A stretch of DNA of 64,000 nucleotides, from positions 1,240,001-1,304,000 of the forward strand of contig NW_020194628.1 of NCBI RefSeq assembly GCF_002865645.1, in the 5' to 3' direction. The DNA is from Hyaloscypha bicolor E (taxonomy: Eukaryota > Ascomycota > Leotiomycetes > Helotiales > Hyaloscyphaceae). The notes beneath the pieces are model-generated. The model was not told where the DNA came from and did no database searches. It saw nothing but the letters and a program-made list of their open reading frames with translations. Position 1 is the first letter of the stretch, and each line of letters begins with the position of its first letter. A program made the translations under genes and the position numbers. Positions 24,294 through 36,205 of this stretch are shown here, in pieces.

Positions 24294-24716
24294 TACGAAG
24301 ACCACGGCATAAAGTGACGGGAATTCGGGGCACTTGGGCTTTAACGGCATTTCAGTGCCTGTTTCTAGCGCACTCGGTCACTAAATTGCCCTATAATTCT
24401 AGGCCATTGCATATAAACACGCTATAAGACGGGGCCAAGGGGTGTCACACTTTTTACGGTTTCTCCACTATACTTACAAGGGGTACCTCGCTAAAGAGCC
24501 CTATAGTATCTACCTATTTAGCAGCCAAGCGCTATCGTTGCTCCGCCAGCGGCGATATTTGCCCCTAAAGATCTTCTTATACCTTGTGAATATCTCATAC
24601 CGTGTGGCCTGAAGTCATAGGGCTAACAGCGGGCTCAGCTCCCTAAATCGTGACCTGGGGGGTACCAAAGGTCCAAATACCCTGTAATCCCGTCACTTTA
24701 TGCCGTGATCTTCGTA
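24294..24716. mobile_element. MITE, family member 2
   Basis: About 423 bp with terminal inverted repeats of some 30 bp (tacgaagaccacggcataaa on the left; the right end is its near-complement ending atcttcgta), with TA at each end. The termini are better preserved than in copy 1. Internal sequence aligns with 20797-21249 throughout, for example cttacaaggggtacctcgct against cttacaagggagtcttcgct. Confidence 0.78.
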
Positions 24717-25109
24717 TAAAGCTTCGATCAATGACGATTGTACATAAAGGAGGACGGAGGTAGTTAGGAATGCCTGCAACGACATTCTTGCATAAATGGG
24801 AGAGTGTTTATAATCTTTCAAAGCATATCGGGTGTTTGGTTCGTTGTTTGAAAAGTTTCAACCCGGAGAACCGATCGTCATGTGACCAATAAGTTCGTAT
24901 CCCCCTTCTCTTCTCCTGCTAGCAGTATTATCTAGACTGTACTTTGGCAAAGTCCTTACTTCCCAGTGCTTGATTGCGAGCCAGAAAATCTGTTACTAGT
25001 TCTCAAACAACTATTACGTTCTACCCCTCTATGATTCATACTTTCCTCTGAAGATTGCATCATGCGCCACAAGGCATTACTGACCAGCCGCCTGAACTGT
25101 TGGAAAGAT

Positions 25110-27160
25110 TCAGACCAAAACAAACGTACTCATACCATGCACTTGCCCACTTTCATCGGACCACGCTTCGCCATCCAGGATTCCAGTCACAAAAGCTGGC
25201 CCGATGAACCGCCACTTCGTGCCTGTCTGCCTCAAGACGACCGGCCACTCAGCTCCCTGAAGTAAGACTATAGAATCCTCTGCTACAACAGAATGAAAGC
25301 TTGTTCCGGGTGCTGTTTTGCCAAGCGAATTGATATACGCCAACATTAATGTCTTATCGGCCAAGTTTGCGGAGTACTGGTTCATCAAATCAAGAATCCC
25401 CAAAGTGGGACTAGAAACGCAACCATTTTGTCGAACTGAATTAGAGAGCAGAGCAGCCATGATGACCGCACAGTTTGTCAGCTCTGGGGTCCAGCGTGCT
25501 GCATTGGACTCATCGGCTGTTCTCCATTTCTCTACAAGGGCTTCTCCAAGACTGAGGTCGTATTTTGTCTCTGGATACTTCAGGATTTCGAGCCAGATTA
25601 TAAAAGTCTCGTCCGGTTCAGAATAGCTGTCTTGATTCAAAAGATCAAGGAGACTGTCTTCAGGATCTTCTTGACAGATACCTGAATCGGCTTGCAACAG
25701 GCTGTGTAACTGGCGAAAGAACCTCGTTTTCTCAATCCAAAGTCGCAGTATCTCAACGTCTTCAACGAGCTGATCGAGTTTGTCGGTCAAAATGGGCAGC
25801 TCGCATTGCTCTAGTCGCGTCGGAAAGACCGCAGTAGCGAATTTGTTCATCCAATCAGTTACTGTTCCGATAACTTTACCCTGGACGTGAAGTTCTCCAG
25901 GCCGTGGATTAAGGGTTCTCGACGGTTTAGTGATTTTAGAACCCCCGGTGGCGTCGCCCGAGGGTGTAAATATTTTCATGTTTCCATCAGACCAGTCCGG
26001 TACCCAACTTGGGAAAGCAGTATTGCGATGGTTGTGACATGCGTCACCGAGAACTTTGAGCGTACCAGACCACGTAATCATGGCGACAGCAGTTTCTTCA
26101 TAGACGCGAGAGAGCGACTTTCCATAATTTACTGCCGGTAGGGGGATGCCTAGGTCTGTATACAATGCGTGTATTCCATAGATTTTATCTCTTGGCTCCG
26201 TTGCTTGGAGTTGGTTGACGTCCGAGAGACAGGAGGAAAGAAAGACCACTCTTCGGTCTCGTTCATCTCCCTCATCCTCCGTGCGGAGGGTAATATTGGA
26301 GGACGGTGCTTTGCGCAGATAATCTCGTATAGTGTTTCGGACGTCAATGCAGACATAGTTCTTGTGTGCCTGCGGATCAAGTTGGTCGATTAACTCTTCA
26401 AACACAAGGAAGTGTGCTGCTGCGGAATACACATCCCATGGAATAGTGGAGTTTCCACATACAACTTGGCATTCCTTGGAATACGCTGCCTCTTGTACTG
26501 TCCAGATCCGGGAATTCCAGGGGTGACAGAATATGTAATTTAAAGTCGAAGAGTCAGAATCTAGTCGCCCTTCTTCGCGGAGCTTTTCTGTGGCCGTGTA
26601 AGTCACTGCTGTATCACTCCGTGCTTACACATACCGTCGAATTGTAAGAGCTTCTTTAATCCTCGCTGTGATGGACATGTACCAATTCGATTGACTTGTG
26701 CCATCAATTCATCTGTAAAACCATTGCCTGGACCGAACCAACATAGCGTACGGGTACCCTTCTTGTAGATTTCTCCCATGAGCGCAACCTGTACATTTCG
26801 CTCATTGACGCTTGATTCGCCATTCCCTTGATCTATACAAATTGCATCAACCCATAAAATACGAGTCTTATCTTTCAGTCGTAAATGCCGAAGCGCAGAC
26901 TCGCAATTTGGGGTTACCAAGAGTGGTTTACCATCACATTGAATTGGCTCTGTACCGAATCGTGAGCCCCAAACGTACGAGAGTGCTTCATAGCTATTTT
27001 CAGTCTCCGAGACATCGCCTAGGCTGGCCTCTGTTAGGGTAGTCTCTAAGGGAGCGTGGAATTCCAGTGATGGCAGGAGTGCTAGAAGTCTGATTGAGCG
27101 TGGAGACGAAAGAAGACGATGGTGGAATGCTGCTTGCGACTTCGAGTTTCGAGCAGGCAT
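25110..27160 (-). CDS. HET-domain protein (heterokaryon incompatibility type)
   Basis: This intact two-exon gene has exons 27160-26635 and 26587-25110. The 47-bp intron has a GTATGT donor, and the acceptor is chosen because it restores the frame; the predicted protein is 667 aa. HET proteins control nonself recognition and can trigger cell death when incompatible partners fuse. Motifs seen: YEALSYVWG at residues 57-65 (HET motif 1), ILWVDAICIDQ at 101-111 (motif 2) and SRIWTVQEAAYSKE soon after the intron (motif 3). The C-terminal half has no recognisable NACHT, WD or ankyrin repeats. It stands head-to-head with a second, broken HET gene at 27682, about 520 bp away. No stops or frameshifts are seen, so it may be functional. 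Confidence 0.85.
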
Positions 27161-27313
27161 TTATGCTATGTTTGATTCTCGCTGCGCATTTGCTATTCGG
27201 GCTCAGCATTGAAGCGGATTTCCGCGATAGAGTGTTGAATGGATGCTTGCAGATGAGGAAGAGATTCTCATGAAGTTTGTGTTGGAAATTGGTGCCTAAG
27301 GCTACCAGTGGCA

Positions 27314-27396
27314 ATTCAGCTATGCAGGGGCATTCAGCTATGCAGGGGCATTCAGCTGTGCAAGGGTGTTTAGCTATGCAGGGCATTCAGCTAAAC
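27314..27396. repeat. minisatellite upstream of the HET gene
   Basis: About four imperfect copies of an 18-19 bp unit (ggcattcagctatgcagg) lie some 150 bp upstream of the HET start codon, in the region shared with the divergent HET pseudogene. Such repeats can change length between strains. Confidence 0.75.
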
Positions 27397-27681
27397 ATGG
27401 GTTTTCAGTGGTAATAGGGGCCATTTGGACATGTATAAGTATAGGCCTTAGATTACTGCAAAATGGACAGTCGTCTGAGAAGCATTGCACGTGACGTTTG
27501 CTTTGAATTCTCAACAGTTTGGGGCTGGCCGAGGCCACACGTGACCAATATCTCTCTTTTACTGAAGTGGTGCGTATATTCCAGCACGCCCAATCTCCAA
27601 CCTCCCCCAAACCGCAATTTCTCTTCTCTCCTCCCATGACAACTGGCTAGAACAATCGCCACCTCCAACGATGCTGCAACG

Positions 27682-29158
27682 ATGATGACACAACCATCCA
27701 AATTCTCTTCCAAAGGCAAGGACGATTCATCCATAGATTCTTCGGATGAAGCATATCAGTACACCGCACTTCCGACGAGGCATACCGTCCGATTGATGAA
27801 ACTTCATTCATCCGATTCAGGAGATGTGGTTCCGAAACTACAAATGGTCGAGCTCGAATCGGTGCCTTCATACGAAGCCATCTCCTACGTGACCCAAACG
27901 TCAAAATCAGCATCACATGCGAAGCGAGTAGCTTGAAAGTAACCCCGAACCTGAAGGCTGCTCTCCAGCATCTTCGTCCAGAGATAGGAACGAGGGTGCT
28001 TTGGGCAGACGCTGCTTGTATCAATCAGGAGGACTTGGAGGAACGAAGTCAACAAGTCAGCATTATGAGCATGATCTATGCCAAGGCGACTCGAAGTCAT
28101 GTCTGGCTTGGTACCGATGGCGACGAAAACACAGCTGCATTTACACTTATGAAGAGATTAGGGAGCTCTACTGCCAAGAAAATTCAATCGCTTACATATC
28201 CGTGATCTTGACTCATCCAGTAGGTTGAAGGAGTTCGGTGTCGACAAGCTTCCCCCGATCGACCATTCCAAATGGACAAAACTCTTCGATTTCTATGACT
28301 ATGCGTATTCTACCCGGAGCTGGTATCTTCAGGAAGTGAACATCAGCAAAGAGGCAGCCGCTCTCGGCGGCTACAGTGAGATTGACTTTACCTTGATCGC
28401 TCTTGCTGCGTATTGGGCATCTTATGATCCTGACAAGGTTGAAGTTACTTGGCTCATACGAAATGTGGCTGGGATGGGGCATGCTCTCATCATGCGAGAC
28501 AGTGATCTTTCAAATATGGCCTTGAGAATAGTTCTTGCGCCAACTTCGAACTTCGAATGTACAGATCCGTGGGATAAAATCTACTCGACTCTTGACTTGG
28601 ACGGAGGCAGGAGAGCTGGCTGGACAACATAGGATTATACAAAACCTGTCACAGATCTCTTCATGGAGGCAGTCAGACAGATGCTGAAAGCAGAGGCCCT
28701 ATCCTTTCTAGCACAAATCTTCCATCCTCCAGCAATCCTTGGCGACTGGCCTTCTTGGGTTCCACGTTGGGAGTTCCGGCGGATGATACCTCTGGTCCCC
28801 GAATGTTATGACGCTAGTGAAATGCGTGATACTTATGCTCCCAACTGTGAGATTTTGGGAAACAAACTTCATGTCCGAGGCTGCCAGATTGCCATCGTGG
28901 TGGCTTTCAGCGATGATTTGGACAACACTTACTTTGACTACTACAGACAAGATGCCGAAGAGGGAGAACCATTAATTTAACCTGCGGGCCGAAAACATAG
29001 TTGGAGCGAAGTCAAACCTGTCTATTGCACTGGCAAGGACTTCAAACAGCATTCTCTCGAACTATGGCTCTTAGATGGCAATTCGAGCGAGGCGACTTTG
29101 ATGCGTACACGCAAAACTTTCTGGCAAGCAATCGTGAGATTATTTAGACCATGATAGC
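27682..29158 (+). pseudogene. decayed HET-domain gene, 5' part
   Basis: The plus strand holds a second HET gene broken in several places. The first frame ends in SYEAISYV, where a small deletion removes the expected WG and shifts frame. The next frame carries the basic block, VLWADAACINQEDLEERSQQ (motif 2) and TRSHVWLG. A frameshift near 28180 leads to STRSWYLQEVNISKE (motif 3). A TAG at 28630-28632 and a TAA at 28978-28980 follow, each with protein-like sequence continuing in frame (KPVTDLFMEAV; SWSEVKPVYCTG). The gene then runs into a hAT transposon at 29159 and resumes at 33811. It is clearly inactive. Confidence 0.8.
29151..29158. repeat. hAT target site duplication (left)
   Basis: The eight bases atgatagc immediately precede the element and recur exactly at 33811-33818. 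An 8-bp duplication is the hallmark of hAT-superfamily insertion. Confidence 0.9.
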
Positions 29159-30846
29159 CAGGGTAGGGCATAGTGCAAACCGCGGTTTCAGACTGCGGTG
29201 CAGATTTTTTTTATCAAACTGCGGTACGATTTAAATACACTAAACTGAGGTATCTCTCTACTAAACTAAACTATAATTATATCCTCCAAACCGCGGTTTA
29301 ACCCGCAGTTTACTAGTTTTACATAACTTTATCCGCTTATACTAGCTTTAATACCAATAATTTTCTCTAACTACTCTAATTTAGCCTTCTACCTTTTAAT
29401 CTTATATTATAATTTCAAGTACTTAAAGACTTTAATAATATCTATACCGAGCTTATTTTATAGATCCGAAATTAGTAACTTAGTACTAGAAAACAGATAT
29501 TTAGGATTAGCTAATATAGTAGGAATACTTAAAATATCTAATACTATATAGCTAAGATTAGAATAGCTAGTTTACTAAATCTTTTCTAACTATTATACTT
29601 TTAAATTAATATTATATATATACTTAGCTATATAATATCTCTTATATTTGTTCTCAAGATTTAGTATACCTTAGTAATATTTCTTTTACTAACTAAAGGC
29701 ATTCTAAATAGAAGCTTTAGTTAATAGTATAGTAGTTAATTAAGATTAGTAGAAATCGGGTTTATACTTTTTCTAAAGATCTTCTATTATAGTTTATACC
29801 TTTAGAACTTATATATAATTTCAATTAGTTTTTATATATTTTTATTTTAAATTAGAATTCAAAATAATAGTAGTAATATAAATAAGACTCTTTTTAGTTA
29901 TATTATAATACTTCTCTATTTTTATCTATCCAGAATTATATATTAATATTATTATTTTATTCTTTTTATATTAAGTCTTACTTTACTTAAAAAGCTCGAG
30001 AATAAAATATTATCTAGTATAAATATAGAAACCTCTAATATAAATATAGTTTGAGTAAGTTAATTTAAAAACTTATAAATATTATATAGAATAGCTTAAT
30101 TCTTTTTTAAAAGCTTATCTTCTCTAATTCTGTCTAATTAATAGTATTTAATATATAGTTTAATAGCTTTATAAATTAGAAAAATAATAGCTTTCTTAAT
30201 TATATATATTATAGAATTTTACTATATTTTATTATTTTATACCGGGCGATTTTATTTATTTAATACTATAAATTTCTATATCTTTTAGATATTATTTTAA
30301 ATATTAATAATAATATTATATAGTTTACTAATTAGTTCAAACTTCCTCTATTAATTAATCTTTTTAAGAGTTTACTTAAGCTTTCTAAGCTTTTTTTTCT
30401 CTTCCAAATTCTTCTTATCTATAATATAAGTAAAGAAATTAATAGATAGATTAATTATATAACTTTAATATTAAATTCTATAGATAATAAAGTTATAAAT
30501 TATATTATACTTATAAAGTAATTCTATCTAAATTAGCTAAGACTTATAAAATTACTATATAAAATATTTACTAGTTAAAAATACTAGTATTATTATATTA
30601 TTATTACTTATATTATTTATTATAATATATTTCAGCTTTAAATTTTTTAATTTCTAATTATATTTAGAAAAACCGGTATAAAGTTTAATTTACTATAATT
30701 ACTTTCTATTTCCTTTATAGTAAATATAACTCGTTCTAGTATTCCAGTATTAGATATATAATAAGTAATAATACTAAAGATTAGCTTATTACTAGATAAA
30801 ATTCAAATATTAAGAGATAAATAAATCTTAGTTTTAGAGTTCTAAA

Positions 30847-31090
30847 TATAATAGCAGAAATAAAGTAGTAAAATAAGGCTTAAAGATTAATAATTCCAAT
30901 ATCTTAAGAATTTAAAGCTAAGGAGAATAGAAGTGAGGTGTGGCAGTAGATAAGTAGATATAGCTAAGACTACTAAAACGCCGAGCTTTAGAAGCGAGCT
31001 TGGTTTGAACTATAGCTTAGAACCTTAGCTAAAACTAACCCTTTTAACTAAAACTATATTTATATTAACTATATAATACTAGCTATTATA
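30847..31090 (-). repeat. LTR of nested element (3' LTR by inferred orientation)
   Basis: A 244-bp copy of the LTR family also found at 32385-32638 and as a solo LTR at 60866-61110. The termini are RIP-altered (TATAATAGC / GCTATTATA against TGTGACGGC / GCCGTCACA in the solo copy). It is preceded by ctaaa (30842-30846), matching 32639-32643. Confidence 0.85.
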
Positions 31091-32384
31091 TTACCCCCCC
31101 CCCCCCCCCCCCCCCTTTAGAAAGCTTGTCCCGAGTACTAATAAATAAAGGGAAAGCTAAAACAAGTATAGTAAAAATAATAAAAGAAAAGAAAAGAACT
31201 CTATTTCCTAGTAATTAGCTTTGTCTAGTCTAGTTTCGGTAGAAGCTCGTAACCCTCTCCAGAATTATTATTACTCTCTATACTAGAGTAATTATTATTT
31301 ACTATAGCAATTATAACCCGTTCGCTAGAACTAGAACTAGAGGAAGTGCCTTTAGGTAGCCAGATATAGTTCTTTATCTAGTAGCTATAGGAACTGCATC
31401 TAAAGTACTATCCAGATTTCTGATAGTCTTAACAGACCGGTATGGATATAAGGGTACTAATTATTAGTTTACTAATGTCTATAGAATTGCTAGCAATTTT
31501 GAAAATAGTCTAGTATAGCAGGGCGGCTATTTTTAACGAGAGCTACTGAACCGTATATAGGAAATTAGTATAAACCCGGAATAAAACAAGCTATTAGACC
31601 AGATGAGAACGAATTACTGAATTAAGGCTATTGTGAAAGCTAGAGATTTTATTAATATCTAGCTAGCCTTAGCTATTTGCTTTATATAAAATATATTCAA
31701 ATTTGGTAATATAGGCAGAAAGAGAATTATTGCTTTAGCAGAGGGTATAGAGCTTGTCTTTAGCTTCCGATTACTTGTTTGGATTATCGTATATCCGTAA
31801 AAGCTGATTCAGGATCATTTAGTAGTTCTATAACTAAGTATACTTTGTATAAAAGAGCTATAGCAAAATTATAGACTAGACGAACGAATCAAGATTCAGG
31901 TAGATATAGTAGAATTAAGCTATAGCGTCTCTAATTGCTATACTATCGACAGCTAGCTTTGCTTCGATTAACAGAAGCTAGATATCGAATTTATAAGTAC
32001 TTCCAGCGAACTTCTCAGAATTAGAGAGCTTTGAACAGGGCCGGGATACTTGGATCTTTATAAGAGCTACTCTCAGAGTGGCGATTTCAGCTCGTAGGCT
32101 ATCGAACTTGCATTGAACTTGCGTTTGGAAGCTGTCTATTCTTAAGGAAATATCGGTAAAGTTAGTACTAAAAAATCATAAAAATGGGGGTGCCCTCCAG
32201 TGGGCCAGACAGACAGAATAGGTGCTTGGGAACGGTATAATACTCTACCAAGCCAGATAGACAGAGGGTATTAGAAACTGTACTCTACTAATCAGACAGA
32301 CAGACAGACGATAACAGATAGACAGAAGGTTGCAGGCTTTGTAATACTGATATCCGCTACCGAGAATATAGAAGCTTTAAATAA
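31091..32384 (-). mobile_element. Gag-only LTR element internal region
   Basis: About 1.3 kb between two LTRs, too short for Pol. On the minus strand, 32170-31900 reads DSFQTQVQCKFDSLRAEIAT and later KLSNSEKFAGSTYKFD, the texture of fungal Gypsy-type Gag. Near 31430-31330 there is a stop-broken cysteine-containing segment that may be a former zinc knuckle, followed by a Ser-rich tail. It is therefore a non-autonomous, Gag-derived element (LARD/TRIM-like) mobilised in trans. The minus orientation is also supported by the polypurine tract. Confidence 0.65.
31094..31115 (-). other. G22 polypurine tract of the nested LTR element
   Basis: A run of 22 C on the plus strand, three bases from the LTR end at 31090. 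On the element's inferred coding strand it is a run of G directly upstream of the 3' LTR, the position of the polypurine tract that primes plus-strand synthesis. Confidence 0.6.
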
Positions 32385-32638
32385 TGTAATGGCAAGAATA
32401 GAGCAGTAGAACGAGGCTCAAAGATTAATGATTCTAATATTTTAAGAATTTAAAGCTAAGGAGGACAGGAATGAGATGTGGTAGTAGATAAGTAGGTATA
32501 GCCAAGACTACTGAAACGCCGAGCTTTGGAAGCGAGCTTGGTTTGAACTATAGCTTGAAACCTTAGCTAAAACCAACCCTTTTAGCTAAAACCACGTCCG
32601 TATTAACTATATAATACTAGCTATTATACTAAAGATAT
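32385..32638 (-). repeat. LTR of nested element (5' LTR by inferred orientation)
   Basis: The second LTR of the nested element, about 254 bp, less mutated than its partner and starting TGTAATGGC. It is followed by ctaaa (32639-32643), the target duplication shared with 30842-30846. A short (agac)n microsatellite lies just inside at about 32204-32330. Confidence 0.85.
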
Positions 32639-33810
32639 ATTTTAATCTTTCTTTTCTTAATCTCAAATTAGTATAAAATTCAGGTTCGAACTGTCTTATA
32701 TATTATTAGAAGCTATTAATTAATATTAGAATTAAAGTATAAAAATAAAACTCTGAATTTCGGACATTTTACTAAATATAATAATATATTATAAGCTACT
32801 ATAAACTTAATATATAGAATCTTAAAAATATCTCTATTAAGAGATATTTTACTACTATTCGAATTATTGAGTTTTCTATATTTCTGAGAATTCTAAGTTA
32901 CTAATTTAATAGCTTCTTTAATTATAATTTATATATTTTTTGTTTTAATATTTATAGAGGATTTCTTTTCAATATTATATATATTTAAATAGGCTCTAAT
33001 AATACTAGTTCTACTACTAATTTAGTAATTTTATAAGTAAAATTAATAATACTACTTTTTTTTACTAGCTATATTATAAAATATATACTATATATTATTT
33101 GTATTTCTTATTTATTTAAATATCTAGAAGATATATAAAGTCTTTTTATTTAGAGGCTTTTAGAGAAATTTAAAGGTTTTGGAAGAGATATTCGAGATTT
33201 CGGAAAAAGCTAAAGTCAAATTTATAGAGGCTTGATTATTAATTTCGGAAGCTTCTAGATTAATTATAGAGGAATTTCTTTTATTAGAAGAGTTTAACTA
33301 AGTAGTTTTTCTAAAAGAAAGTATTAATTAAGCCTTTAGAGATATAGTTATATAATAGTTAATTAATGGAAAGTATTTTAATTAAGAGAGATTTAAGAGA
33401 GGCTTAAATTAGAGAAAAATTCTCTTCTAGTACCGGAGCGAGAATTCGGTAAATAGCTTCAAGAATTTCCGATTAAGTATTTAGATATATTTCTATAACT
33501 ACTATATCTAAAATCAAATTTTTTAATCTATTTTAAAGCTCTAGATTAATTCTTTCTAATAATAAAAGAGTTATTTAATTATGTTAAGGTTTGGCTATTT
33601 TCTATTTACTATAAGTTACTTGACGTCCTTAGGTAATTTTAAGCGAGACTGCCCCTTAAACTGCGGTTGCACTGCAGTGTAACCGCAGTTATACTGCACC
33701 CACCGCGGTGCAGTATATCTGCACTAAACTAGACTATAGCTATATTATACCGCACTACTGCGGTGGCACTGCGGTGGCACTGGACTGAGGTCACACTATT
33801 CCCTACCCTG

Positions 33811-34112
33811 ATGATAGCGAAGACAATTAGGATGACGATCTCCGTCCCTACCAAGTCCTTGTTCAGTACTGGGCGTGGAATCGCACCTTCTCTGAGACTG
33901 AGAATGGTAGCAAAGGACTTGGCCCAAACGTTCTACCTTCACAGGATCAAATTTGGATCATCTCTGGCTCAAGAATTCTGATGGTTTTGAGGTCAAAAGG
34001 TGATTTTCTATCAGGCTGTGAGAGCGTGCTAGGTACATGGCCATATGAAGGCAAGGCGATCCATGGCCTGGTAGCTGGTAACTTCGTTGCGCAAGACATT
34101 GTACTGTGTTGA
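33811..34112 (+). pseudogene. decayed HET-domain gene, 3' part
   Basis: It starts with the second copy of the 8-bp duplication and continues as a HET C-terminus: DDDLRPYQVLVQYWAW, then a DQIWIISGSRILMVLRSKG segment that matches the usual ...GD.I.V..G...P.VLR... end of HET proteins, and GNFVAQDIVLC before a TGA at 34110-34112. A TAG near 33828 and a frame offset from the left part add to the damage. The gene ends 71 bp from the stop of the convergent reductase gene. Confidence 0.7.
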
Positions 34113-34183
34113 TCCTTTCTCGAATGAGGTAATTTTCACTCTGGAAACTGTTGAAACTCCTCGCATTCTTTATAAAGCAAGTC

Positions 34184-35373
34184 TCAATTTTCACTCCGCA
34201 GTCCATTCCTCAATTTGTCCCTTGGAGCTCCATATTCAACCGTCCAATTCACCAGTTTCAACAGCTCATAAATAGTCGTCATGACAGGCACCTCCACTCC
34301 CAATTCCCTCGCTACCCTAATTGGATCGCCAAGGATAACCTCAAACTCCATCGGCCGCTCCTCCTCCCTATCCAACAGCATACTAGGACGATACGTCGAA
34401 GATTCAGGACTCCGATACGCCATGTGCTGCACAACCTCCTTGCCAATCTCAATCCCGTCAGCTTTTGCAACAGCCACAATCTCCCACATAATCGGCATGA
34501 GCAAATTCTCCCTGGCCCCAGATCTTTGCAGTTCTCCAACATTCATCTCCATCAGTGCACAAACTGTGTTATAGGCCCCGTTCCAGAGGATTTTCTCGTA
34601 TCGGGCTTTTGGCATGTCGGGGGCGAGGATGCATTCTTTTGCTCCGCCTGCGCAATATAAGTCGATGAAAGTTTGAGTTCGTTCTAGTGAGATGGAGTCT
34701 TTAACACCGGCGTGGTAGTGAGGCCCGATTTGAAGCATGTCCGGACCAATATGTTTGATTTTGTTTGTTCCTTCTGTGAAGGAGCCGATCATAGACACTG
34801 CGGACATGGTAACGTTGGTTGAAAAGGCTGCAATGAATGGGAGGTGGATGTTGAGCCCGTTTTGGATGAGGACAATGGATGTCAAGTCGGAAGTGACGAG
34901 CGGTGCAACCGCTGTTGCGATGTCGTACTTCTCAGGGAGTTGTTTCGTGCATATGACGAGGTAGTCGTACCTTTCCTTGGCGGGCTCATACGGAGTCGAT
35001 GCACCAGTTGGAAGCGCAAACGAGCCAAGTTTAGAAGATTGAGGGGGGCCGAAGACGGCGTCTTGAATAGCAGGCACGACTAGAGTTGTTGAGCAATCAT
35101 TAAATATCCTTGATTTTGTTCGTTGCTTCTGAGTTTGGACGCTTCCGGCTCACCTCGACTTGGCTTCCAATTTTTCAACCGTCCATGGTCAACACTTTCA
35201 ATATCCCAGCCCTGCTCATTCACAATATCAAACTTCGATCTCAAGACCGCCGTGACCCTCGCTCTGCCAGATTTCTCGAGTACTAGCGCCGCTATTGTTC
35301 CCACACCGCCACTCCCCACTAGACATATGTTGAACTCCTTCTCGGGTGTAGTTGGGAACAGGAGCGAGCTCAT
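34184..35373 (-). CDS. ketopantoate reductase (PanE/ApbA) family protein
   Basis: Two exons (35373-35154, 35079-34184) with a 74-bp intron (GTGAGC...CTCTAG) give 371 aa, with no stops or frame problems. The family reduces 2-dehydropantoate with NADPH for pantothenate synthesis, though fungi carry several paralogues of unknown substrate. Seen in the sequence: the Rossmann motif GSGGVG at residues 20-25, the VICTKQLPE segment, IVLIQNGLN with the conserved NG, the catalytic-lysine helix KARYEKILWNGAYNTV, and a C-terminal SMLLDREEERPMEFE block that corresponds to SML.D...GR.TE.E. It is convergent with the HET pseudogene. Being intact inside a decayed region suggests selection. Confidence 0.88.
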
Positions 35374-35729
35374 ATCGAAAGGCTCAACCCACTTGATCTC
35401 ACGAAAGATGGAAGTTCAAATACAGCCAAGACAGAGCTTTTGCTCGATGACGATGATGTGAGCATAGACTTGACGCGGTAGTTGAATTAAAGGACCCCCA
35501 CTTTGCTGCCGAGCTATCTACGCTATCCTTCTTGTCCGACCCCTGAGTTCCACCGCATGCTCGCTAAAATTAGCGGGCTTCGCTAGAGCCCCTGATTACC
35601 GTGCACAACGATCATAGGATAAATACAACTGTCGGATTTGGGGGCGGTTAGAACTAACATGAGTATTGGCTTGCGAAATATATTAACTGTAGTTGTTTAG
35701 AGTAGAACCTCTAAGTTTTGTTCTTTTGC
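35374..35729. other. upstream region of the reductase gene
   Basis: It holds the 5' flank of the reductase (start at 35373 on the minus strand) and a small palindromic cluster (gctaaaattagcgggcttcgctag, 35573-35594). No gene is supported. Confidence 0.4.
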
Positions 35730-35731
35730 TA

Positions 35732-36205
35732 CAGTCACAACCAACTGATATTAGACAGATCGCGAAACCCCACCAAAAATCGCCAATTTGCCTACTTTGC
35801 GGTGAAATATCACAACGCCCACAATACGTGAACCGATCTAACAAATTGGAATCGAAATACACAGTACATAATCTAGCTTTTACACGATTCTAGGTAAGCT
35901 GAAAATAAGAGGTTCCTTTTCAGTCTACTCGTGTATTGCAACGACCGGAATTCAGCTCAAAATTAAGCGAATTTTGGTGTAAAAGTGGGGTAAGGCAAAA
36001 ACGTCGCAGTTTACGGCCGCCCAACTTTACGACCATACGTTCCTGGAATTACCGTAATTAATAAAATTAAGCGCAATAATCCAATTAAGAGCTGTACTCA
36101 GGCATTTTTACTGTAAAAGGGTCGGAATGTGGTTAGTTGCGAAAGTGTTATACCCGAGTTTTGGTGTAAAAAGGGGTTTTGTCTAATATCAGTTGGCTAG
36201 TGCTG
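35732..36205. mobile_element. MITE with 26-bp terminal inverted repeats
   Basis: A 474-bp element. The left end starts cagtcacaacc and continues ccaactgatattagaca. The right end is the complement, ending ggctagtgctg. The inner 17 bases of both arms are identical. TA lies at each side (35730-35731 and 36206-36207). A second inverted layer follows inside (accccaccaaaa near 35768, ttttggtgtaaaaa near 36159). There is no coding frame. The CAGT start with a TA target resembles pogo/Fot1-type non-autonomous elements. Confidence 0.72.

Larger units (their letters stand above)
29159..33810. mobile_element. hAT DNA transposon, RIP-degraded
   Basis: A 4652-bp element with terminal inverted repeats cagggtagggcatagtg (left) and the complement of cactattccctaccctg (right), bounded by exact 8-bp duplications. 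Both subterminal regions carry repeats of a ctgcggt/accgcag motif, which hAT transposases often bind. The interior is AT-saturated, and I could not read a transposase ORF; faint minus-strand traces near 29900-30300 suggest one was once present. A separate LTR element is nested at 30847-32638. The host site is the HET pseudogene. Confidence 0.88.

Noticed and set aside
27314..27396. CRISPR-like array
   Set aside because: The units are contiguous 18-19 bp tandem copies without spacers, in a eukaryotic genome, so it is a minisatellite.
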